64,000 nucleotides of DNA from Euglena gracilis (lineage: Eukaryota; Euglenida; Euglenophyceae; Euglenales), in the NCBI GenBank assembly GCA_039621445.1, contig CP154955.1, positions 60,543,564-60,607,563 of the forward strand. Reading direction: 5' to 3'. Made by a program: the position numbers and the translations under genes. The notes below the pieces were generated by a model. It did not search any database, was not told the origin of the DNA, and worked only from the letters and a program-made list of their open reading frames with translations. Shown here in pieces: positions 37,501 through 47,100 of this stretch (position 1 is its first letter; every line of letters starts with the position of its first letter).

Positions 37501-39811
37501 GAGCAATGGCGGGAGCTGGGCTGGTTGAGCGGTGTGCTGTGTGGTGCTGTGCTGTGCTGTGCTGTGCTGTGCTGTGCTGTGCTGTGCTGTGCTGTGCTGT
37601 GCTGTGATGCCTTGTGTGCGTTGATGTCTTTGAGCTGAGGTGGTTGGATGTAACCAGAACGGCTTCCCACACCGTTTGATGAACAGACCCAAGTGTCCAC
37701 ACAGGGCGACTGTTTGGGGTTAGGGTGACCGTCAGCCCGGCAAATTTTTTTGTCTACCTCTGCATCCTCTCCAACCCCACCTCTCCTGAGGAATTCGAAT
37801 TCTTGTCCAGCCCGAAACCAAAGGGCAGCGAGACAGCAATGGATATTATCCTCGGAATGTGCCAAAGTCGGGTGGGGGAGAAATAGGGCAAAAGCTGGTC
37901 GAAAGATTGTTGTTTGGTTTCAAAATTGCAAGGTCGAAATTTTGTCCAATGACCTGCCATGCATGCTCTTTCGAAGTTCTTCCAGCACACAGCGCTGGAA
38001 AATGCAGAAAAAATTCTTGCAATCACACATCGCATTTGCTTTTTTTTGTTCTGGTTTTTTCTACGTTAAGAATAAATGTTCAATTTTTTTTGAAAAGGAG
38101 CATTTTTGATGTATTTTCAAAGAAAAATCTGGGATTTTCCAACAATTTCGGTCCGGTTTCCAACCTTTTCACCTTCCACAGAACCGAAAATTTTCCCGGG
38201 GCCCTTCAGTTTCGAGGTGGAGGGGGTCCGCCTCCTCCGCAAAGGGCTTGCCAGACATCCCTGGCCGGTCTGGGCGTCGAACGGGGTCGAAAATCAAAAA
38301 GTTGAACTCGAAAGTGGAAAGCACACGCATTTTTTGGTGCTTCGGGTGGATAGGCGATGGTCCAAGAATGCCAGCACTCTTTCCCCCGAAGTCAAGCCAA
38401 TTTTCCGGCCATTTTCTTTGTTGTTGTTTTTTCATTGAATGTGCTGGGATGGGATTTCCCTGCTCAAATAACCCCCCCCCCCAAATAACACCCCCCCCCC
38501 CAAATAACACACCCCCCCTCGGGGGCCGATTTCGAGCGCCCAAATAACACCCCCCCTGTTTTCCTTTGGTTTTCCATGTAAAAATAACACCCCCCAAATA
38601 ACACCCCCCCCCCCTGGGGCCCCAGTTCGGGTGCCCAAATAACACACCGGGGGGGGGGTGTTATTTGGGGGGGGTTTACCACCCTGACATGCACACATTA
38701 GAACAGCACCCGGCCTTCTCTGCTGGGAGTTATTGGGCCCTGGCCGCCGGGGGCAGTGTTGGATTCCCCATCCCCCCACGAGATGACCGCCACACTCGCA
38801 CGCATGCCGCAGGGACATTCTCGGAGGCGAAGTCCAGCCAGTGGACCAAGGTGAGCTGCGAGAACCACCACCACCTGCTGGTGAGCGTGGACCGGCCCAT
38901 CCACGTCCGCTCCGGTCTGACTATGTTGTGGCTGTGTCTCACACGCCTCTGTTATGGTGGTGTTGGGTTGGCGGCAGTGTGGTTTTCTGTGTGGTGCATG
39001 TTCTGTGCTGGTGACTGTGGCAATGATGGAATGGCGCACGACCAGCCATCTGTTAATGAACATCCTCCAGCGAAAGCAAGTCCCATAGATCTTAACAGTC
39101 CATAGAACATCAGAAACCCGGAACGGAAAGTAAATGGGGAACAACGCTGATCTGCAGCTTGGGTGGTGAGACGTGTCGGTGATTTGTGTGTCTGTTTGTG
39201 TGTGTCCGCTTGTCAGTTTGTCTGCCTAAACTCTCTACACGTAAACAGTCAGTTACTCACATTTAGGTTTGTTTGGTCATGTCTGGCCCAGGGGCCTTTA
39301 TATTTGGAATGTCGCTTTTTTGCATTCCTGTTGACATTTTAATAAAAATTCCTCAATTTCAGCCACTCAGGGGTAGTTTACGTTTGGGGGTTGTTTATGT
39401 TTGGGTGCCAGGCCAAATCAGCCAAAGGGTTGTTTATGTTGGGGGTGGGGGGGAGGTGCGCATTCCACTTGCGTCTTTGACGTGATCACCGGCAATGCAG
39501 GTGACCAGCAATGGACGCTGAGTCCTGGCGATGAGATACGCATTCCGGCAACCTCCACGTACGCCGTGATGTCCCCCTACGACTGCAGGTTTCCCTGCGT
39601 CCCAGTCTTGTAGAATGCAATAACCCGGAGGTTTGGTGCATCTTGCACAGAGGACGATGAACATTGTGAGCAACACTGGACGCCCAAATAACGAGACACC
39701 AATGTTCTGCCACCAACAGCCAGTGTGTGGGTTTTCTGCTGCACACTGAAAACTTGATAGGGGGTAACTCTTTGGAATGTGCTGGTTAAATCCGCGGGTT
39801 AATCGTTGTTT

Positions 39812-39879
<68 letters not shown>

Positions 39880-40101
39880 CTTTTATGGTAAAATATGCTG
39901 TGTGATGTGTTTTCCCGCAACTGTGTGTTACTTGTGGTCGGTGTGCATTACACATCTGTCCACTCTTTTTGTGGTTTCAGGTATATGTTCGGCATCCAGG
40001 CACGAGTGCATCCGCCCATCCCGGTCTCTTTTCTGGTGGAGGCGTGGGGCCAACCTATCCCCAGCCAGGGGCTACTGTTGCCCTGGCTGGGCTTTGGTAT
40101 T

Positions 40102-40135
<34 letters not shown>

Positions 40136-43100
40136 TGTGTGTGCGAGGGTTCCAGCATGTGCATGAGTGAGTGAGTGAGTGAGTGAGTGTGTGTGTATGT
40201 GTGTATGTGTGTATGTGCGTGCGTGCGTGTTGTCCCATGTTCGAGCTTGTTCCGCGTGCGTGCGTGCATGCGTGCGTGCGTGCGTGTGTGCGCGTGTCTG
40301 TGTGTGTGTGCACGCGGCGCACGCGTGCGTGCATGTGTGTGCATGCGTGTTCTGTGACACGTGCTGCAGAGCGGCAGCGATTTCGGGCCACGCTGCAGTT
40401 GAAGGACGTGTTGCCGTTTGGGCCTGCTGGGCGTCAGGGGCTGCGGGAGAAGGATGAGCTGGTGAGCATGGCAGGTGTGTGTGTTTGTCTTTCATTTGTA
40501 CAGAACCCCAACACCTAAGCTCAACCATTGCACAGTCCCTTAAGTTCAATTCCCCAATGCTTCGCAGCTGGTGTGCTGAATGTGCGTGGTGATTTGTGCA
40601 CTCCGCATGGGAATCGAATCTGGAACAAATCAAAAGAAAGCCCCCAAAACGTGCTGGGACAGCGGACATATTATTGGACGTCACGCCCTGGTGGAATCAA
40701 ATTCCTTTTTGCGAAGGTGATCGTTCCCCTTCCTCCGCCCAAATATGCCGGAAACGGTTGGGAAAAAGAAGCCTGCGGTGGACGCCCACCCACCCCCCGG
40801 CCAGGGCTGCCGGTGCCGGACGTGGAGGCGTTCCGGAGGGTGCTGCGCCTCCATGTGGCCATCGGCCGCACGGTGGCCATCCAGGTGCGGCGGAAGGCGC
40901 CCGAGGGGCCGGAGCGCCTTGTCGTCACGGTCTGCTCCCCAACCGGCCTCCCTCCCCGGAGAAAGCGGGTCCAAATTGGTCCAAATTGGTCGCTGCAACA
41001 ACTGTTTTCTATTGCCCCCTTTTTCCATGACTCATTTTTGAACAGGTGTAATGTTTTGCATGATTTTTCCAAGTTTTTTTTTGGTTATTAGCTTTGGTAT
41101 ATTTTTTGTTTTCCTACTTTTTCACATTGCATAACTGAGGACTTTTGAGCAATCCTGCCTTTTTTGTGTCAACCAAAAATTAATGCTTCTGCTGGCGCCG
41201 ATTCGTTCAACAAGGAATTGTTTTTTTTGTGTCCATGTTTTGCCACTTCGCAGGTGGACGTGAAGGCTGAGCTCAAGGAGAAGCAACCTCTGTCCTGAGC
41301 TGTGTTGGATGCGTGGTTGGGGGACTGCCGAAACGTGAAGCAGATTTATTATGGTCATTGGTTGCCCGGCGTCTTCTCCATTTTGACAAAAGGTGGAAGT
41401 TTTGCAGCAAACTTGCACAAAAAGGTGAAAAATTTTAGGAATTGTTACACGAATGTCAGTTTTGACAGCAAACAAACTCCTCTTTTTCTCATACCACAAA
41501 CCCTCCGTTGCTTCTCCGTTCATCAAAGGATACAGGAACCCCACGGGTGGGGTGGGAACAGGGGTTTTTTTTTAGTCGTGGACCCCGGGGGGGGAGGGGG
41601 GGAAGGGTGGGTGGGTCCGGCCGAGCCCCCCCCCCCGGGGGGGGTCCCCCCGGAGGGGGGGTGGGATATACTTTTCGGCGCCGCACAGGCGCCGAAAAAT
41701 GCTATTTTTAGCACTTTTCGCGATTTTTCGGCCATTTTTTGTGGGTCCCCCGGGACCCCCCCCGGGGGGGCTCCCAGGGGGTGGGTGGGTGGGGGGGGAC
41801 CCCCCCTTCCCCCCCGGTCTTATAAAAAAACCCCTGGGTGGGAAGGCAAAGTGGGTGGGGGCCGTTCACCCAGCTGGGTCTGGAGCACAGCCCCCTCCCC
41901 CACCCCGACCCAGGGCAACGCCGGCCTCGATGGCGGGGGACCGCAGCGCAGCCCCCGCCGCCGGGGCCGCTGCCGGTGTGCGTCGCCGACCTGGCGGAGG
42001 CCCAGGCCCTCGTGGAGGACAAGGCTCGGCTGGGTGCGCCCCCCCCCCCCCCCCCTGTCGCTGCCGGGGCATCTCAGCGCTCGACAGCGGGGAGTGTCGT
42101 GAACGTTGCCCGGAATTTCTCCCATTTCTGACCCGGACCGGTGGATGACTCCGGCCAGGACAGGCACCCTGAGAGAAGAGTTCGTAGGAGAGAGGCAGCA
42201 TGCGTGGCTTGTGTGGCTTGCGTGCGGCTTGCAAATGTATTTTTTTTGCTCTGGGTGTCTTTTTTTAGTTGTCATTTTGGTCACATTTCTTTCTTTTCTC
42301 TGAGATTTTACCAACTCTTTTGGGAAATAAACCCATGTTGGTGATCAAGAGCATTTTGTTGAAAAAAATGGGTTGTCTGTTTTGTGCTATTAGTTACCTT
42401 CCAGCCTTCCAGGCCAATTTGTGTTGTCAATCTGTTTATTTGAGGGGCAGCAGTGGTGAGCAAAAATGATTGAATTTTGGGGCATTGCCCAACCAAGGCT
42501 TGAGATTGACCGGAGATCATGTTTTTCTGCACAAAGGCACTCACATGTGACACCGGGAAGGGACCTTTGTCAGAATTGAAGCCTGGAAATGGCTCATTTT
42601 GACCAATTTTTTCCGGCCGAATTTCGTCCTTCGGACCACTGATTTTCTCACATGTGGCTCCAAGATCCCCTGCCTTCTGGGGGGATCTCGGAGGGGGAAT
42701 GACCAAAATATTGTGTGATCCAGTTGTGTGTCGCCATGCATTTTTCACCCTTGTTTTGCCAAAATTTCACCTGGATTGTCTTGCTCTATGGAATGTTGTG
42801 AAGGTGGAAGAAAATTGTTGTGGAAAAGAAGGATGGGTGAATTTGGGTGATTTCCATCGTTGCCGTTTCATTTTTCTCTTATCATTTTGCCCCCCAATAC
42901 TCCCCCCCAAACAATGCACCCCCTAAAATAAACCCCCCAATAATAATGCCCTCCCCTTAGGGTCCGGCTTCAACCAAGGAGTCAATGTCCCCCCCCCCCC
43001 GCCAAGGGCTTCACAGCTAACACCAAGTGTCGCAGAGCCCTGCGCACGCCCTTTCCCATATGTCCGCTTTCTTTTGAGAGACAATTCCTGTTGGACAAAA

Positions 43101-44032
43101 GTTGTCAAGCATCCTTCCTCACCTCAAATTTGTTACATAGTTTTTTTTGGCCCTTGTCCCATCTTGGATGTTTATTAAACTTCAAAGTTTTCAGGAGTTG
43201 CAGGGTAGACCAAAATTACATTAGACAAAAGTACACCAGAAAAATGGCAGTAAGAATTTGATCTGGCAACTTTGGGAAATGCATTTTGGTAAAATTTGGT
43301 CTTCAGCCACTTCTTAGCACTATTTTGCCGTGTGTCAAGTCGTTTTGCACATGGTTTTCATTAAGTAAATCGAACAGATTCTAGCTGCTTTGCCTCAAAA
43401 ATGCCATCAAGGGTCAATGGTTGCCAACATTTGTCCATTTTTTGTCATTTTCGGGCATTTTTAACCATTTCCAGCCAGTTTTTTTTGTCATTTTGGGCTG
43501 AGGCTTCACGGAAGAGGGTGGGAAAGCTGACACTGGTCGAAAATCACGTTTAAAAAATCAAGTTTAAACAACGGTACAATTTGGGTATTTTATCAAGATT
43601 TTATCTGCCGTAATTTTGTCCACCCTGTAATGCCCCTAAATAATTCCCTCTCTGGGGTCAGACTTCAGGCGAAAACATGATGCCTGGGGGTTGTTATTTT
43701 TTGTTTGTTTTTGTTTGCTGTTTTGTTTGGGGGAGGTTTTACTATACGTCTGGGTTGAGATGAAATCAGACACCTTCCGAACGTTTGGCCATACGCACCA
43801 GAGCCAGCCACGCAGCCAGGCGCACACTTGTCTGGGTCTCAGGGCGGATTGCGCGGACGCTGTTCAGCCAGGCAGACTGCGACGACTCCCAGGCCATCAG
43901 CCGGAGCGAGTTCCTGGCCTTCCTGGCCCGCTGGCTGGCGCCGCCCCTGCTGGCTGCCGTTGACACGCGTGAGGTGTGCGCATGGGTGCATGTCCGTGCA
44001 TGTGTGCCTTTGCGCGCGTGCATGATGTGTTG

Positions 44033-44111
<79 letters not shown>

Positions 44112-47100
44112 TGTGTACTGTGCAGGTGTGTGCCCATGCGCGCGTGTGCATGTGGTGGAAGGGAGGGCGGATTTGGCGGTTGGGCGAACAACAGGTCACA
44201 TGAACGATGCTAACAACGACAAAAAAATGCTAAATGACAAACAAATGATGCATTGCCAATTTGCTGGTAGTGTGCCCTAGTGATGGGATAGGCAAAAATG
44301 GGTTTTATAACTGTGCACCCCCTAATTCTTTTGCTTTTGTCATAAAACAAATTCAAGGCCTTGGATCTCTGATTGAGAGTCACATATTCCGTGAAATTAG
44401 CGAATGGCTGGATTTTTTTTTTTTAGCACAGGATTTAAGGGGGGAAAATGTGCACTCAAAATAAAAAGAGGGGCAGGAAATAGCTCTTGGCCCCAAATAC
44501 AGAGGGTTGCTCAACAAAAGAATATCATATATTACACAGACACACACCCACACACATATTATTTGTATATTGGCCGTCCCTTAGGCTTGAGGGCGGTTCT
44601 CAAGGGCGGTCCTCAAGGGGGAAAAATTCATACCCCTTATGAACCATCCTGGTTGATGGTTGGTTGGGGGGGATTTAATCGGTTGACTTTCATTTACTTT
44701 GAATTTTCTTCTTGAACAGACACAATTTTTATAATACATAATACATAGCGGTCGATCATATTTTGTCTCCAAATCAAAGCCGGGGGATGTTCTAATACGG
44801 AGAACAATGTCCAGCCACCATGATCGGAATTCGTCACTTGCATCGAGAAGCAAACACACCATCATATGCTTTCAGAAAGCGGGTCTCCTGATGAGTGACT
44901 CTTCCCCAGGGCGGTCCACAAGGGACAGGATTTTTTTCTTGTTAAGGACCAGTCCCTCAACGGGCTTGAACCGGATTTATTTTTTAAAAAATATAAACTT
45001 GATTATTTTTTCAACGTAATTTCAATCTAGAATTAGAAAGTAAAAAAAATTGCAATTATTTGAAGCTTTGGGTGGATGGCCGATGGTCCAAGGATGCCAG
45101 AAACTTTTTCCCACGGTTCCAACCCGTTTTTTTTTTGCCAAAATATGGCGATTTTTCCAGCCATCTTTTCCTGGAAATTTTTCTTGTGCCGGGACAGGGA
45201 TTTTTTTTTGTTTAAGGACCGCCAAGCCCCCGTCCCACCCAGCTGGTGAAGGCGTTCGGCCGGGCGGACAAGGAGCGCACCAACTTCCTGCTGGCCGCCG
45301 ACTTCCCCCTCGCGCTGCACAACGTCCTGCCCGCCCCCCGCCTGTGCCGGCGGCCGGGCCGCCTGTGCCGGCGGCCGGGCCGCAGCGGTGGCCGAGGTCG
45401 GCCGGGCAGGTGACCGAGGGGCCCAGAGTGGGCGACGCCACAGAAAAGGGGGGGGTTCGGGCCAGGCTGTTTTTTTTTTTTTTTAGTCGGGGCCCGCCCC
45501 CACCCCGGGGGGGGTGCCTGCCTGGGCAGGCACTCCAAGGCACTTCAAACCTGCCCCCCCCGGGGGGGGGGCACACGGCCAAAAGTGCCCTAGCACAGAC
45601 CCCGGCGCCGAAGGCGCCGGGGAGCAAAAATGGCCTATTTTCAAAGGAATGTGCCTGGGCGCAGGCCGAAATCCGACCCCCCTCCCCCCCGGGGTTGGAA
45701 AAAAAAACAGCCTGGCTCGGGCCGGATGCAAAACTCGCGAGTTTAACGGGAAGTTCACCGCGTTGGCAAGATTTTTGCTCCAACCAGAAAGTCTCTCCTC
45801 CAATTGTTGCATATAACCGCGGGAAGTAACCCTGGCAGCTGTTGTTTATGTGGCCCCCCCGGGGGGGGAATAATCATTCCAGGGTGTTAGATTTTTTTTT
45901 GCGTTGTTGATGGAGTAGGGTTAGGGTTAGGGCTTCGGCCTAACTTTGGGCCTAACTTGTACACCTGACACTGAGTCTCTTTAAGTTAGGCCCAAAATTA
46001 GGCTTAACTCCTACCCTGACCCTATTCCATCAATAACACAAAAATTTTTGACCCCCCTGGGTTGATTTAACGTCCCCCTGGGGGGCGTATAAACAATAGC
46101 TGCCGCAAAATTCTCACCGGGTTTGGTGTGCAAATGGTTATATGGTGATAATTCGTGGAACTCCCAATTGAAGAATGCGCTGTTGCGCTTCTTGAAATGC
46201 AGTTGCCAGGGTGGAAAACTGGTCAAGTGTGGCAAATGCTCCCAAATCGGGATTTTTTGGGCTGTTCTTGCAATTTTTGTTGCAATTGTGGAAAAAATTG
46301 CCATAATTGGCTCCATTTGTGAAAAAAGGTTGCAAACTGTGTTGCATAACAAGGAGCCGCAGGGCTGTTTAGGAATCCCCAAAACCTTATGGGTGGTGGG
46401 GGGGGGTCGACCCCCAGGCCCTGATTTCGAGAGGGCCAATTTTCAAGTCAATTTTTATTTCGCAACAAAGGAATTTGTCCTTGAGCGGTGATGGCCAGGG
46501 GGGGGGGGTGGAGCCCCCCACCTCCCGGGTGGGGGTTGACCCCCCCACCAGGCCTTCTTCTGCAGCCCTGAGGATCCTTTGGCCTCCACAGGCCTCAACC
46601 TGGGGTGAATGATGGCCAGTGATCGTTTGCACAACCTGCTTCCAGAGGTTTTCAAAAAACCCAGGAAGTTGTTATTTTTTTTTATGACAGCCTGGCAATT
46701 TTTCTTGTTTTTGAAAAACAAAGAAAACGAAGTTGAAAATTGCGCAAATGGAAGCAGTGCCACATTGTTCCAGGAAGCAGTGTTAATGCTTTTTCCTAAC
46801 CTGGCTGAATTTTGAGGTGTGTTGGAATTCGCTGGGGGGGGGGGGGGCATTGGACAGGACTCCCAGACCCGACTCGGGCGGAGAAGTTCAGGTGGATAAA
46901 TTATTTAGCTAAGGCATTTTAACATTTTTTGAATAATTAATTAATAATAATTAATTAATTAATAAAACATATATTAATTAATATATTAATTAATTAATAA
47001 AACATATATTAATTAATATATTAATTAATTAATAAATTACCATAATTAATTAATTAATTAATTAATAATAATTAATTAATTCTAATAAAACCATACGGTA

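Noticed and set aside
45915-45935. Telomere repeats (TTAGGG)
   Set aside because: Only about three units, and they form one arm of an imperfect palindrome inside a mobile element.
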